The translations under genes and the position numbers were made by a program. Below, piece after piece: positions 31,355 through 43,602 of a DNA stretch of 64,000 bases. Source of the stretch: Burkholderia singularis (GTDB taxonomy: Bacteria > Pseudomonadota > Gammaproteobacteria > Burkholderiales > Burkholderiaceae); the NCBI RefSeq assembly GCF_900176645.1, contig NZ_FXAN01000039.1, forward strand, positions 1 through 64,000, written 5' to 3'. Each line of letters begins with the position of its first letter. Positions within the stretch are counted from its first letter, which is position 1. A model generated the notes under the pieces. It was not told the DNA's origin and did not search any database. It was given only the letters and a program-made list of their open reading frames with translations.

Positions 31355-31981
31355 TTAGTGCGCGAGCCCGCTTGCCTCGCGCGCGAGACGCGTGATCTCG
31401 GCCCAGTCCTGCGCGGCGAGCGCCGCCTTCGGCGTCAGCCACGAGCCGCCGACGCACACGACGTTCGGCAGCTTCAGGAAATTCGGCGCGGTTTCGGCGG
31501 TGATGCCGCCCGTCGGGCAAAACTTCAACGTCGGGAATGGGCCGTGGAACGCCTGCAGCATCGGCACGCCGCCTGCCTGCTGCGCGGGAAAGAATTTGAC
31601 GATTTCATAGCCCAGCTCGAGCGCGGCGATGATATCGGTGGGCGTCATCACGCCCGGCAAAAGCGGCAGGCCGGCATCGAGCGCCGCCTGATGCATGTCC
31701 TTCGTCAGGCCGGGCGATACGCCGAACTGCGCACCAGCAGCTTTAGCCTGCGCGCATTGCTCGGGCTTCGTGATGGTCCCGACGCCGACCACGATGTCGT
31801 CGGCGAGTTCGCTCGCGCGCTTGATCGCATCGAGCCCCGCCGCGGTGCGCAGCGTGATTTCCAACACCTTCACGCCGCCCGCGTGCAACGCGCGCGACAC
31901 CTGCTCGCCCTGTTCGGCCGAATCGAACGCAAGCACCGGAATCACCGGGCCCAGCTTCACGATCTCGCCTATCGTCTTCAT
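31355..31981 (-). CDS. eda: 2-dehydro-3-deoxy-phosphogluconate (KDPG) aldolase
   Basis: Cleaves KDPG to pyruvate and glyceraldehyde-3-phosphate, the last Entner-Doudoroff step. The 208-residue protein has catalytic Glu41 (VLEITLRT) and the Schiff-base Lys129 (YEIVKFFPA), with GVGTITKPEQ and CPTGGI phosphate-binding segments. The ATG at 31981 gives the standard N-terminus. It lies 124 bp after edd, same strand. An imperfect hairpin GGATTC/GGAATCC (around 31325-31342) just after the stop may help end transcription. Confidence 0.96.
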   Translation of the reverse strand: MKTIGEIVKLGPVIPVLAFDSAEQGEQVSRALHAGGVKVLEITLRTAAGLDAIKRASELADDIVVGVGTITKPEQCAQAKAAGAQFGVSPGLTKDMHQAALDAGLPLLPGVMTPTDIIAALELGYEIVKFFPAQQAGGVPMLQAFHGPFPTLKFCPTGGITAETAPNFLKLPNVVCVGGSWLTPKAALAAQDWAEITRLAREASGLAH

Positions 31982-32105
31982 CGGTGTAACTCCTTTTTTA
32001 TGACTTTCGTAGCTTTCGCAGCGTTGTGCAGCCGTTCGTAGGGGCAGCCGCCGCAACGCCCGCGCGGTTAGGTTGGGTGCGGCGGTATGCCGAGGTTGCC
32101 GGCGA

Positions 32106-33965
32106 TCAGGTGACGTTCACGCGCGCGGCCTCGCCCGCCATCGCGCCGAACACCGACGCGCCCTGCTCCGCCGGCGCCGCCGCCGCGCGAAACACGCCGA
32201 ACAGCTCGCGGCCAAAGCCAACCTCGTTATCCGCCTGATGCGCGGGCTGCGCGAGCGCGCGCGCGGCCCAGGCTGCGTCGTCGATCTCGACGTCGAGCAC
32301 GCCGGCCGGTGCGTCGATCACGATCGTATCGCCCGTCTGCACCTTGCCGAGCGGGCCGCTCAACAGGGCCTCGGGCGACACGTGGATCACCGCGGGCACC
32401 TTGCCCGAGGCGCCCGACATCCGGCCGTCCGTCACCAGCGCGACGTGAAAGCCCTGATCCTGCAACACGCCCAGCAGCGGCGTGAGGCGGTGCAGTTCGG
32501 GCATGCCGTTCGCGCGCGCGCCCTGGAAGCGCACCACCGCAACGAAGTCGCGCTTGAGTTCGCCCGCGTCGAACGCGGCCTGCACCGCCTCCTGCGAATC
32601 GAACACGATCGCGGGCGCCTTCACCTTCCGGTGCTCGGGCGCCACCGCCGAAATCTTGATCACGCCGCGCCCGAGCCTGCCCTGCATCAGACGCAAGCCG
32701 CCGTCCGGCTGGAACGGCGCGCCGATCGGCCGCAACACCTTGTCGTCGCCGCTCGCGTCGGCGCCCGGCACCCACGCGAGCTTGCCGTCGACCAGTCGCG
32801 GCTCGCGCGTGTAGTGCGACGACAGCCCGTCGCCCGCCACCGTCGTCACATCGTCATGCAGCAAGCCGCCGTCGAGCAGATTGCGCACCAGGAACGCGAT
32901 GCCGCCCGCTGCATGGAAGTGGTTCACGTCCGCCTTGCCGTTCGGATAAATCTTCGCAAGAAGCGGCACCGCGCTCGACAGCGCGTCGAAGTCGTCCCAG
33001 TCGATCACGATGCCCGCCGCGCGCGCGATCGCGACAAGATGCAGCGTATGGTTCGTCGAGCCGCCCGTCGCGAGCAGCGCGACGATTCCGTTGACGACCG
33101 CCTTCTCGTCAACCACCCGGCCGATCGGCGTGTAATGGCCGCGCTCGGCCGTCAGTTCGAGCACGCGCCGGGCGGCCTCGGCCGTCAGCGCGTCGCGCAG
33201 GGGCGTGTGCGGATGGACGAATGCCGCGCCCGGCAGATGCAGCCCCATCACCTCCATCAGCATCTGGTTGCTGTTCGCGGTGCCGTAGAACGTGCAGGTG
33301 CCGTGGCCGTGATACGCGGCCGATTCCGCCTCGAGCAGCGCGTCGCGCCCCACCTGGCCGGTGGCGAACTGTTGGCGGATCTTCGCCTTGTCGTCGTTCG
33401 ACAAGCCGCTTGTCATCGGGCCGGCCGGCACGAAAATCGTCGGCAGATGGCCGAATTGCAACGCGCCGATCAACAGGCCCGGCACAATCTTGTCGCAAAC
33501 GCCGAGGCACAGCGCCGCATCGAACATGTTGTGCGTGAGCGCGACCGCCGTGCTCATCGCGATCACCTCGCGCGAGAACAGCGACAGCTCCATGCCCGGA
33601 TTGCCCTGCGTGACGCCGTCGCACATCGCCGGCACGCCGCCCGCGAACTGCGCGACGCCACCCGCCTCGCGCGCGGCGCGCTTGATGATGTCGGGAAAAT
33701 CAAGGTATGGCGCGTGCGCGGACAGCATCTCGTTATACGACGACACGATGCCGATGTTCGGCTGCTTGATCGCCTTGATCGAGAACTTGTCGCTACCTTC
33801 GAGGCCGGCGAAGCCGTGCGCGAGATTCGCGCACGACAGCGCGCCGCGCGCCGGAAAGCGGCCTTGCGCGGCGTCGATGCGGGCGAGATAGGCTGAGCGC
33901 GTCGGCCGGCTGCGCGCGATCACGCGCTCGGTCACGGACGCAAGAGTGGGGTGCAGCGAGGCCAT
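32106..33965 (-). CDS. edd: phosphogluconate dehydratase
   Basis: Dehydrates 6-phosphogluconate to KDPG. The 619-residue protein belongs to the IlvD/Edd family and carries the [4Fe-4S] cysteines in [17 protein letters not shown] and [39 protein letters not shown] at about residue 46 is an Edd rather than IlvD feature. It is divergent from hexR across a 298-bp region, and a HexR-like site lies about 95 bp upstream of its start. Confidence 0.97.
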   Translation of the reverse strand: MASLHPTLASVTERVIARSRPTRSAYLARIDAAQGRFPARGALSCANLAHGFAGLEGSDKFSIKAIKQPNIGIVSSYNEMLSAHAPYLDFPDIIKRAAREAGGVAQFAGGVPAMCDGVTQGNPGMELSLFSREVIAMSTAVALTHNMFDAALCLGVCDKIVPGLLIGALQFGHLPTIFVPAGPMTSGLSNDDKAKIRQQFATGQVGRDALLEAESAAYHGHGTCTFYGTANSNQMLMEVMGLHLPGAAFVHPHTPLRDALTAEAARRVLELTAERGHYTPIGRVVDEKAVVNGIVALLATGGSTNHTLHLVAIARAAGIVIDWDDFDALSSAVPLLAKIYPNGKADVNHFHAAGGIAFLVRNLLDGGLLHDDVTTVAGDGLSSHYTREPRLVDGKLAWVPGADASGDDKVLRPIGAPFQPDGGLRLMQGRLGRGVIKISAVAPEHRKVKAPAIVFDSQEAVQAAFDAGELKRDFVAVVRFQGARANGMPELHRLTPLLGVLQDQGFHVALVTDGRMSGASGKVPAVIHVSPEALLSGPLGKVQTGDTIVIDAPAGVLDVEIDDAAWAARALAQPAHQADNEVGFGRELFGVFRAAAAPAEQGASVFGAMAGEAARVNVT

Positions 33966-34050
33966 GCTGGGCGCTCCTCACATGAGCCGGCTGGAGCCGG
34001 CAAGCTGGAATCGTGGGTTCGTCCGCTTCAGCGAACAAACGGCGCGAGTT

Positions 34051-34067
34051 TAGTAGAAAAACTACAA
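34051..34067 (-). promoter_or_regulatory. HexR-like operator near edd
   Basis: The minus strand reads TTGTAGTTTTTCTACTA, matching the perfect palindrome at 34195 in 14 of 17 positions. It lies about 85-100 bp upstream of the edd ATG. HexR in other proteobacteria represses edd, zwf and related genes and is released by KDPG. Confidence 0.7.
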
Positions 34068-34194
34068 GCCTGCAATCTCGCGGCGCAGCATGAATATCGA
34101 AATTTCATCGTTACGACCTGAAAATTAGGGATATTTATTCAGTGTTAACCCTAATCAGCCCGCCAACTTTATTGCGTTGAGCGCTAGAAAATTC

Positions 34195-34211
34195 TTGTAG
34201 ATTTTCTACAA
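34195..34211 (+). promoter_or_regulatory. HexR operator near hexR
   Basis: Perfect inverted repeat TTGTAGA-TTT-TCTACAA, 53 bp upstream of the hexR start codon. It fits the TTGT-N-ACAA pattern known for HexR in Pseudomonas and suggests autoregulation. Confidence 0.8.
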
Positions 34212-34263
34212 TATCACCGCAATACTAGCGTCCATTCGATCCACCTCCACGCCCTTTCACGCC

Positions 34264-35139
34264 ATGCTACCCAGAATCGAGGCGATTCGCGCCCAACTCC
34301 GCCCGTCCGAGCGCAAGCTCGCCGACTACGTGCTCGCCGCGCCGCGCGAAGTGCTCGATTTGTCGATGACCGCGCTCGCCGCGCGCGCGGGCGCGAGTCA
34401 GCCGACGATCGCGCGCTTCTGCCAGGCGCTCGGCTGCAGCGGCTTTCGCGAATTCAAGATCCGGCTCGCGCAAAGCATCGCGCCGGGCGTGGCGTCCGTC
34501 TACCGCGACGTCGAGCCCGACGAACCCGCACCCGGCATCATCGGCAAAGTGTTCGACCGGACCATCGGCGCGCTGATCGAGGTCCGCAACAGCCTGTCGG
34601 CAACCAGCGTCGCCGACGCGATCGAACTGCTGTCGCGCGCGTCGCGCATCGAGTTCTACGGCGCGGGCGGCTCCGGCATTGCCGCGCAGGACATTCAGCA
34701 CAAGTTCTTCCGGCTCGGCGTGCCCAGCGTCGCGTACTCGGACCCGCATACGTTCTCGATGTCCGCCGCGCTGCTCGGCGCGAAAGACGTCGTCGTCGCG
34801 ATCTCGAACACCGGGCGCACGCGCGACATCGTCGACGCCGCGCGCGCCGCGCGCGCATGCGGCGCGAACGTCGTGTCGATCACGCATAGCCATTCGCCGC
34901 TCGCGCAACTGTCGACGGTCAGTCTGGCATCGAACGTCGCCGAGGAAACCGACGTGTTTTCGCCGATGACCTCGCGCATGTCGCATCTCGCGATCGGCGA
35001 CATTCTCGCGGTCGGCGTCGCACTCAATCGCGGGCCCGATCTCGTCGACCGGCTCGGCCGCGCGAAGGAGGCGATCACGCGGCGGCGCATCGGGATGGAG
35101 CCGCAGGCGCCGAAGGATACGGCCCACGAGCCGCTATAG
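34264..35139 (+). CDS. hexR: HexR-type RpiR family regulator
   Basis: 291-residue regulator. The N-terminal RpiR-type helix-turn-helix (LDLSMTALAARAGASQPTIARFCQALGCSGFREFK, about 31-66) is followed by a SIS sugar-phosphate domain (about 110-250, with EFYGAGGSGIAAQDIQHKFFRLG and VVVAISNTGRTRDIVDAA). Divergent orientation from edd and the palindromes between them support HexR, the KDPG-responsive regulator of the Entner-Doudoroff genes. Many Burkholderia also carry a Glk-HexR fusion; this is the stand-alone type. Confidence 0.92.
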   Translation: MLPRIEAIRAQLRPSERKLADYVLAAPREVLDLSMTALAARAGASQPTIARFCQALGCSGFREFKIRLAQSIAPGVASVYRDVEPDEPAPGIIGKVFDRTIGALIEVRNSLSATSVADAIELLSRASRIEFYGAGGSGIAAQDIQHKFFRLGVPSVAYSDPHTFSMSAALLGAKDVVVAISNTGRTRDIVDAARAARACGANVVSITHSHSPLAQLSTVSLASNVAEETDVFSPMTSRMSHLAIGDILAVGVALNRGPDLVDRLGRAKEAITRRRIGMEPQAPKDTAHEPL

Positions 35140-35188
35140 CCGCGCGAGAGCGCGAAAACAGCCGATTGCCGGATACGAAAAAACAAAA

Positions 35189-35264
35189 AAGCCCCGGCCT
35201 TGAATGGCCTCCCAAAGACTGGATCGATGCCCAACTTTTGGAGTGCAGTTCAAGGCCGGGGCTT
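35189..35264 (-). repeat. 76-nt composite inverted-repeat element, terminator of hemJ
   Basis: 16-nt arms AAGCCCCGGCCTTGAA (35189-35204) and TTCAAGGCCGGGGCTT (35249-35264) are perfect complements. Inside, CTCCCAAAG and CTTTTGGAG form a second stem, so the whole unit folds into one long hairpin. On the minus strand it is followed by TTTTTTGTTTTTT and so ends hemJ transcription. The inner sequence TGCACTCCAAAAGTTGG recalls the terminal repeats of IS3-type insertion sequences, suggesting an insertion-derived dispersed element. That origin is inference. Confidence 0.7.
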
Positions 35265-35312
35265 GCCGGCACGCTTACCGCAGCGCAACGCAACCGCCTG
35301 CGCGCCGCCGAT

Positions 35313-35735
35313 TCAGAACGGCTTGATCACGACGAGCGCGACAGCCGCCAGCATCGCCAGCACCGGCAATTCGTTGAAGAAGCGATACCACTTGTCCGAG
35401 CGCCGGTTCTCGCCGCGCTCGAAGACTTTCAACAAATGCCCGCAATACGCGTGATAGACGATCAGCAGCAGCACGACGCCGACTTTCGCGTGAATCCAGC
35501 CCTGCCCCTGGCCGATGCCGATCACGAGCCACAGCCACAGGCCGCACGCGAGCGCCGGCACCGCGATGAAGGTCATGAAGCGAAACAGCTTGCGCGCCAT
35601 CACGAGCAGACGGCGCACCGCGGCGGGATCGGTCTCGAGCGCCAGGTTCACGTAGATCCGGGGCAAATAGAAGAGTCCCGCGAACCACGCGGCGATCAGC
35701 ACGATATGAAAAGTCTTGACCCAAAGCATTGCCAT
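35313..35735 (-). CDS. hemJ: HemJ/CopD-family protoporphyrinogen oxidase-like membrane protein
   Basis: 140-residue integral membrane protein with four hydrophobic segments. Family markers are LWVKTFHIVLIAAWFAGLFYLPRIYVNLA, the histidine in this N-terminal helix, KLFRFMTFIAVPAL, GWIHAKVGVVLLLIVYHAYCGHLLK and WYRFFNELPVLAML. HemJ oxidises protoporphyrinogen IX in bacteria lacking HemG/HemY; the older family name is UPF0093. It lies 34 bp after proA and is last in the leuS-lptE-holA-proA run. Confidence 0.87.
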   Translation of the reverse strand: MAMLWVKTFHIVLIAAWFAGLFYLPRIYVNLALETDPAAVRRLLVMARKLFRFMTFIAVPALACGLWLWLVIGIGQGQGWIHAKVGVVLLLIVYHAYCGHLLKVFERGENRRSDKWYRFFNELPVLAMLAAVALVVIKPF

Positions 35736-35769
35736 CGATCCTTTGCGTTCCTGTTTGCGCCTGCTTGCG

Positions 35770-37041
35770 TTACTGACGCCCTTCGCCGTGCCCGAGCACG
35801 ATGTACTTCATCGACGTCAGCCCGTCGAGCCCGACCGGGCCGCGCGCGTGCAGCTTGTCGTTGGAAATGCCGATCTCGGCGCCCAGGCCGAATTCGAAGC
35901 CGTCGGCAAAGCGCGTCGATGCATTGACGATCACGCTCGCCGAATCCACCTCCCGCAAGAAACGCATCGCGCGATCGTGATCCTCGGTGACGATCGCGTC
36001 GGTGTGCGCGGAACCGTATGTATTGATGTGCTCGATCGCGGCGTCGAGACCGTCGACGATCTTGATCGCGAGCACGGGCGCGAGATATTCGGTGCGCCAA
36101 TCCTCTTCGGTCGCATCGACGAGCGGCGCGACGCCCGCATCGGCGAGCACGGCGCGCGCGGCCGCATCGACGCGCAGCTCGACGCCCTTGTCGCGATACA
36201 GCCGCCCGAGCTGCGGCAGCACGGCCGGCGCAATGCCGCGCGCGACGAGCAGCGTCTCCATCGTGTTGCAGGTGCCGTAGCGATGCGTTTTCGCGTTGTC
36301 GCAAACGGTCAGCGCCTTGCGCGGATCGGCGCGATCGTCGACGTACACGTGGCAAATGCCGTCGAGATGTTTGATCATCGGCACACGCGCCTCATTGATC
36401 AGCCGTTCGATCAAACTCTTGCCGCCGCGCGGCACGATCACGTCGACGTATTCGGTCATCGTGATCAGCTTGCCGACCGCCGCGCGGTCGGCCGTCTCGA
36501 CGACCTGCACCGCGTCGCGCGGCAGCCCCGCCGCATCGAGCCCCTCGCCGATCAGCCGCGCGAGCGCCGTGTTCGATTCGAGCGCCTCCGAGCCGCCGCG
36601 CAGGATCGTCGCGTTGCCGGACTTCAGGCACAGCGCGGCCGCGTCGATCGTCACGTTCGGCCGCGACTCGTAGATGATCCCGATCACGCCGAGCGGCACG
36701 CGCATCTGGCCGACCTGAATCCCGCTCGGACGATACTTGAGGTTGCTGATCTCGCCGATCGGGTCGGGCAGCGCCGCGACTTGGCGCAGCCCTTCGATCA
36801 TCGTGTTCAGCGCCTTGTCGGACAGCGTCAGGCGATCGACGAACGCGGCGTCGAGCCCCTTGTCCTTCGCGCGCGCGACGTCACGCGCATTGGCCGCCTT
36901 CAGCGCATCGGCGTCGCGCGCGATCGCCCGCGCAACGGCTTCGAGCGCGGCGTTCTTCGCGGCGGTGGACGCGCGCGCGATCGCGCGCGATGCTTGCCGC
37001 GCGCGGCGGCCAACGTCCGTCATGTACTGATCGATATCCAT
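35770..37041 (-). CDS. proA: gamma-glutamyl phosphate reductase
   Basis: NADPH-dependent second step of proline synthesis. The 423-residue aldehyde-dehydrogenase superfamily protein has [39 protein letters not shown] and catalytic Cys258 ([14 protein letters not shown]). The start [16 protein letters not shown] at 37041 gives the family length; another ATG lies one codon upstream. holA ends 201 bp upstream on the same strand. proB is not in the window. Confidence 0.97.
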   Translation of the reverse strand: MDIDQYMTDVGRRARQASRAIARASTAAKNAALEAVARAIARDADALKAANARDVARAKDKGLDAAFVDRLTLSDKALNTMIEGLRQVAALPDPIGEISNLKYRPSGIQVGQMRVPLGVIGIIYESRPNVTIDAAALCLKSGNATILRGGSEALESNTALARLIGEGLDAAGLPRDAVQVVETADRAAVGKLITMTEYVDVIVPRGGKSLIERLINEARVPMIKHLDGICHVYVDDRADPRKALTVCDNAKTHRYGTCNTMETLLVARGIAPAVLPQLGRLYRDKGVELRVDAAARAVLADAGVAPLVDATEEDWRTEYLAPVLAIKIVDGLDAAIEHINTYGSAHTDAIVTEDHDRAMRFLREVDSASVIVNASTRFADGFEFGLGAEIGISNDKLHARGPVGLDGLTSMKYIVLGHGEGRQ

Positions 37042-37242
37042 CATGAGACTCGCCATGCAAGCCGCCCCGTATCGAGCGGCAAAAACGTTGTCGGAAAAAC
37101 CCTGCGGCGCCAATCGCCGGATGCCGCGGCTCGCGCGCGAACCGCGGCTCGCAAATGCCCATCGATGTGCCGCGCCGCTGCGGTCGCGCTCGCCGCTATC
37201 GCCCGAGATCGCTCGATTGTAAGCGCCTGCGCGCAAGCCCGC

Positions 37243-38331
37243 TCAGCCGGCCCGGCGCGGCGTATCGCCGCCGGGTCCGCCCGCGCGCGCCACCGTCATC
37301 GCAAGCTGGAACAGGCCGTCCCAAGGGTCGGGCGGCGGCTCGCCATGCGCGCGGCCGCGCGGCACCGCGGCAAGCCCCTTGACCTGCCGGTCGAGCCGCG
37401 CGGCAAACGCGAGCGCCTGCTCGAGCGCCGTCTCGGACACGCGCGCCAACGCCGGCCCGACGAGCCGCTCGCGCGGCCCCCAGACACGATTCTCGCGCAC
37501 GAGCGCCGCGAGCGGCTTGCCTGCCGCGACGCCGCGCTTGATCCTGAGCAGCGTGCGCAACTCGTCGACGAGCGCCCATAACACGAGCACCAGCGCCTCG
37601 CCCTCTCCCTTAAGGCCGTCGATCATCCGCGCGAGCCGCGCGGCGTCGCCTGCGAGCATCGCCTCGTTGAGCTTGAATACGTCATAGCGCGCGACGTTCA
37701 GCACCGCGTCATGGATCTGCTCGAACGTAAGCACGCCCGCCGGATAGAGCAAGCCAAGCTTCTGGATTTCCTGATGCGCGGCCAGCAGGTTGCCTTCGAC
37801 ACGCTCGGCAACGAATGCGAGCGCGCGCCGCCCGTCGTCGCCCGCCGCGACCCGCTGGCCTTGCAGCGCCAGCCGCTCGCCGATCCATTTCGGCAATTGC
37901 GCGCGATCGACCGGATCGATCTTGATCGCAACGCCCGCATTCGCGAGTGCGGTGAACCACGCGGATTTCTGCGTCGCCGCATCGAGCCGCGGCAGCGTGA
38001 CGAGCATCAGCGTATCGGGATTGTGCGTGCCGGCGAGCGTTTTCAGCGCATCGGCGCCGTCCTTGCCCGGCTTGCCGGACGGAATCCGCAGCTCGACGAG
38101 CTGCCGGTCGCCGAACAGCGACATCGCCTGGCTCGCGCCGATCAGCACGCTCCAGTCGAAGCCACGCTCGACGGTATGCACCGAACGCTCGACGAAGCCC
38201 GCCGCGCGCGCGGCCGCGCGAATCCGGTCGCACGCCTCCTGCACGAGCAGCGGCTCGTCGCCATACGCGACGTACAAGCCGGCGAGCCCTTTCGCCAGAT
38301 GCGGCTCTAATGCGTCAAGTCGCAATTGCAT
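37243..38331 (-). CDS. holA: DNA polymerase III delta subunit
   Basis: Clamp-loader subunit that opens the beta sliding clamp. The 362-residue protein opens MQLRLDALEPHLAKGLAGLYVAYGDEPLLVQEACDRIR with the characteristic GDEPLLVQE segment, then SLFGDRQLVELRIPSGKPGKDG and RVEGNLLAAHQEIQKL. It follows lptE by 44 bp. leuS-lptE-holA is a widely conserved proteobacterial order. Confidence 0.95.
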   Translation of the reverse strand: MQLRLDALEPHLAKGLAGLYVAYGDEPLLVQEACDRIRAAARAAGFVERSVHTVERGFDWSVLIGASQAMSLFGDRQLVELRIPSGKPGKDGADALKTLAGTHNPDTLMLVTLPRLDAATQKSAWFTALANAGVAIKIDPVDRAQLPKWIGERLALQGQRVAAGDDGRRALAFVAERVEGNLLAAHQEIQKLGLLYPAGVLTFEQIHDAVLNVARYDVFKLNEAMLAGDAARLARMIDGLKGEGEALVLVLWALVDELRTLLRIKRGVAAGKPLAALVRENRVWGPRERLVGPALARVSETALEQALAFAARLDRQVKGLAAVPRGRAHGEPPPDPWDGLFQLAMTVARAGGPGGDTPRRAG

Positions 38332-38375
38332 CGGTTACGCGCCTATCGACGAAACGAAATGGCGAACGCGGCCGA

Positions 38376-38927
38376 TCACAGCGGCGGCGGCGGCAGCGGC
38401 GCGCGCGGCCAGACGGCCGGTACGCCCTGGCCCGGCTCCGGATGCAGCGTGCGCACGATCGCCAGGCGCCGCATCAGTTGATCGATCGCATCGTTGCGCA
38501 TGTCCGCGTACAGGATCTCGGCTTCCTGCGACTTCGCGTTCGTATATTGCGCGCTGTACGTCATCGCGCGGTTCAGCGCGATCACGCTCGGCGGAATCAG
38601 CGCCGTGCCGTCCTTGCCTAAAAGCGTGTAATTGAGCGTGTAGTTGAGTTGATACTCCTGCACCGTGCCGTAACGGTCGAGCGTGAGCGTGCCCTGGCTC
38701 TGCGCTTCGGCGAGGTTCAGCACCGCGTCGGCGTCGTCGGGCGACTTGACGATCTTCGTGTCGCTGCCCCCCTCGACGAGACGCGTGAGCCGCGCCGCCG
38801 CCGCGGGCGGCCCGCCCGCGATGTACAGACGCTTGAACGCATAGTCCTGCTGCCCGCGCAGCTTGAAACCGCACGCCGACAACAACATCGCGCTGCCCAC
38901 GAGCATCAAAAACGATCTGCGGATCAC
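38376..38927 (-). CDS. lptE: LPS-assembly lipoprotein LptE
   Basis: Outer-membrane lipoprotein that plugs LptD and helps deliver lipopolysaccharide to the surface. The GTG at 38927 is chosen over the ATG at 38951 because AAGGAG lies 5 nt upstream of it and it begins the signal peptide directly (VIRRSFLMLVGSAMLLSAC, lipobox LSAC, Cys19). The mature 165 residues include GFKLRGQQDYAFKRLYI and the Pro-rich tail. Between leuS and holA as in other proteobacteria. Confidence 0.92.
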   Translation of the reverse strand: MIRRSFLMLVGSAMLLSACGFKLRGQQDYAFKRLYIAGGPPAAAARLTRLVEGGSDTKIVKSPDDADAVLNLAEAQSQGTLTLDRYGTVQEYQLNYTLNYTLLGKDGTALIPPSVIALNRAMTYSAQYTNAKSQEAEILYADMRNDAIDQLMRRLAIVRTLHPEPGQGVPAVWPRAPLPPPPL

Positions 38928-38988
38928 CTTCGCTCCTTGCTGATTCACCATGCGCCGCTAAACGACACCGGACCGACACCGGACGCCG

Positions 38989-42114
<3,126 letters not shown>

Positions 42115-42612
42115 TCAATGCGGCACCGCAAGCGCGGCGGCGGGCGCCGCCGGCTCCGCCCGCCTCGCCGGCTGCCCCGCGCCCGGCGTCCCGTCCGGCT
42201 TGGGCGAATCGGTCACGAAGCCGATCCGCGCGACGCCCGCCTGTTGCGCGGCGCCCATCACCTGCACGATCGCATCGTAGCGGGTGTCACGTGCGGCACG
42301 CAGATGCAGTTGCGGGTCCTTGCCGCCCGACGCCGCGTCGCGCAAGCGTGCGCTCAGCGCGCCGAATGCGATCGGCTCGCCGTTCCAGTACAGCTTGCCC
42401 GCCGCGTCGATCGACAGCGTGATGGTCTGCGGCGTATCGCGCGCGGGCGCCGCCGCGACTTTCGGCAAATCGAGCCGGATCGCGCGCGTGAGAAGCGGCG
42501 CGGTAATGATGAAGATGACGAGCAGAACGAGCATCACGTCGATCAGCGGCGTCATGTTGATGTCCGCCATCGGTTGCGCGGTCTGCTGATGGTCGAGTCC
42601 GCCGAACGCCAT
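42115..42612 (-). CDS. exbD: biopolymer transport protein ExbD
   Basis: 165-residue inner-membrane component of the proton-driven TonB energising complex. One N-terminal membrane helix contains the proton-conducting Asp in DINMTPLIDVMLVLLVIFIITAP, followed by a periplasmic domain. The C-terminal 30 residues are Ala/Pro-rich. The ATG at 42612 gives the family start. It lies 244 bp after exbB, an unusually wide gap for this pair, filled with low-complexity sequence. No tonB gene is adjacent. Confidence 0.92.
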   Translation of the reverse strand: MAFGGLDHQQTAQPMADINMTPLIDVMLVLLVIFIITAPLLTRAIRLDLPKVAAAPARDTPQTITLSIDAAGKLYWNGEPIAFGALSARLRDAASGGKDPQLHLRAARDTRYDAIVQVMGAAQQAGVARIGFVTDSPKPDGTPGAGQPARRAEPAAPAAALAVPH

Positions 42613-42899
42613 ATATGCCCTCCGTTGCCGGATCGGATGCGTGAAATGCGTTGAATACCTGTTGCGCGATGCCGCGCGGCGAATCGTGGCGACCGACGCC
42701 GTCGCCACGCGCCCCGTTGCCGCAGCCGCCCCGCGCGCCTATCGGCACAATCGAACGCAGGCGGCGAAATCCGCCGCATCCGGCCGCAAAAGCCTGTTAC
42801 GAAACCGGCTGCAAAAGAGGCCGCGAAAAAGACAGCGGCAGACCGCGAAACAGCGGCTACGAAGCCCGTTGCGCAACCGGCTGCCCGGCCGACTCACCG
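42613..42899 (+). other. exbB-exbD spacer with Lys/Ala-rich coding remnant
   Basis: Between exbB and exbD the plus strand encodes histone H1-like low-complexity sequence. One frame reads TQAAKSAASG, and a second frame continues KPVTKPAAKEAAKKTAA and TKPVAQPAARP from 42790, overlapping the last 14 codons of exbB. There is no intact start-to-stop gene. It could be a frameshifted remnant of an AlaLys-rich protein or chance repetition. Confidence 0.35.
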
Positions 42900-43564
42900 C
42901 AAACGAACACATGCAGATCGCGCGCGAAGCCGTCCAGTTCCTCGACGAGTTGCCGCACGAGCCGGCCGAGAATGTTGTACGCGAGCACGGCCGGAATCGC
43001 GACGACCAGGCCGAACGCCGTCATGATGAGCGCCTCGCCCACCGGGCCGGCCACGTTCTCGATCTGCGCCTGCCCGCTCGCCGCAATACTGCCGAGCGCG
43101 TGATAGATCCCCCAGACCGTGCCGAGCAGGCCGACGAACGGCGCCGTGCTGCCGATCGACGCGAGCAGCACCTGGCCGAATTCGAGCCGCCGCTGCGACG
43201 TGCGCAACGCGGCACGCAACGAGCGCAATACCCGCTCGCCGCGCTCGACGCGGGCGGCCAGCGTGCGCGGCCCGGCTTCCGGGATGGCATCGGCATCGCG
43301 CGCGGCCTGTGCAAGCGGCGCGAACACGCGCTCCTTGTCGGCCGCGCGCAGCGCGGCCACCCCCTCATCGAGCGTCGCCGCCCGCCAGAATGCGGCGAGC
43401 GCGGCGGGCGCCTGGCGTTTCGCGCGCACCAGCAGCCACGCCTTCACGAGCAGAAAACACCAGCTTGTAACCGACATCGCGAGCAGCACGTAAGCAACCG
43501 CGTGCGTGACGGCGTCGCCGCTTTCGAGGTAATGCAGGATGCCGGTCGGGGTGGAGATCGCCAT
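42857..43564 (-). CDS. exbB: biopolymer transport protein ExbB (MotA/TolQ/ExbB family)
   Basis: 235-residue inner-membrane proton channel with three membrane segments: one near residues 20-40, then the conserved pair ASIGSTAPFVGLLGTVWGIYHAL and GEALIMTAFGLVVAIPAVLAYNIL. It partners ExbD downstream to energise TonB-dependent iron and other uptake. It follows dapB by 38 bp. The proximity of fur and bamE fits an envelope and iron theme, though the order may be incidental. Confidence 0.93.
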   Translation of the reverse strand: MAISTPTGILHYLESGDAVTHAVAYVLLAMSVTSWCFLLVKAWLLVRAKRQAPAALAAFWRAATLDEGVAALRAADKERVFAPLAQAARDADAIPEAGPRTLAARVERGERVLRSLRAALRTSQRRLEFGQVLLASIGSTAPFVGLLGTVWGIYHALGSIAASGQAQIENVAGPVGEALIMTAFGLVVAIPAVLAYNILGRLVRQLVEELDGFARDLHVFVCGESAGQPVAQRAS

Positions 43565-43602
43565 CGATGCGTTCGGCTACGGACGGATGGAACGGCAGGC
43601 GC

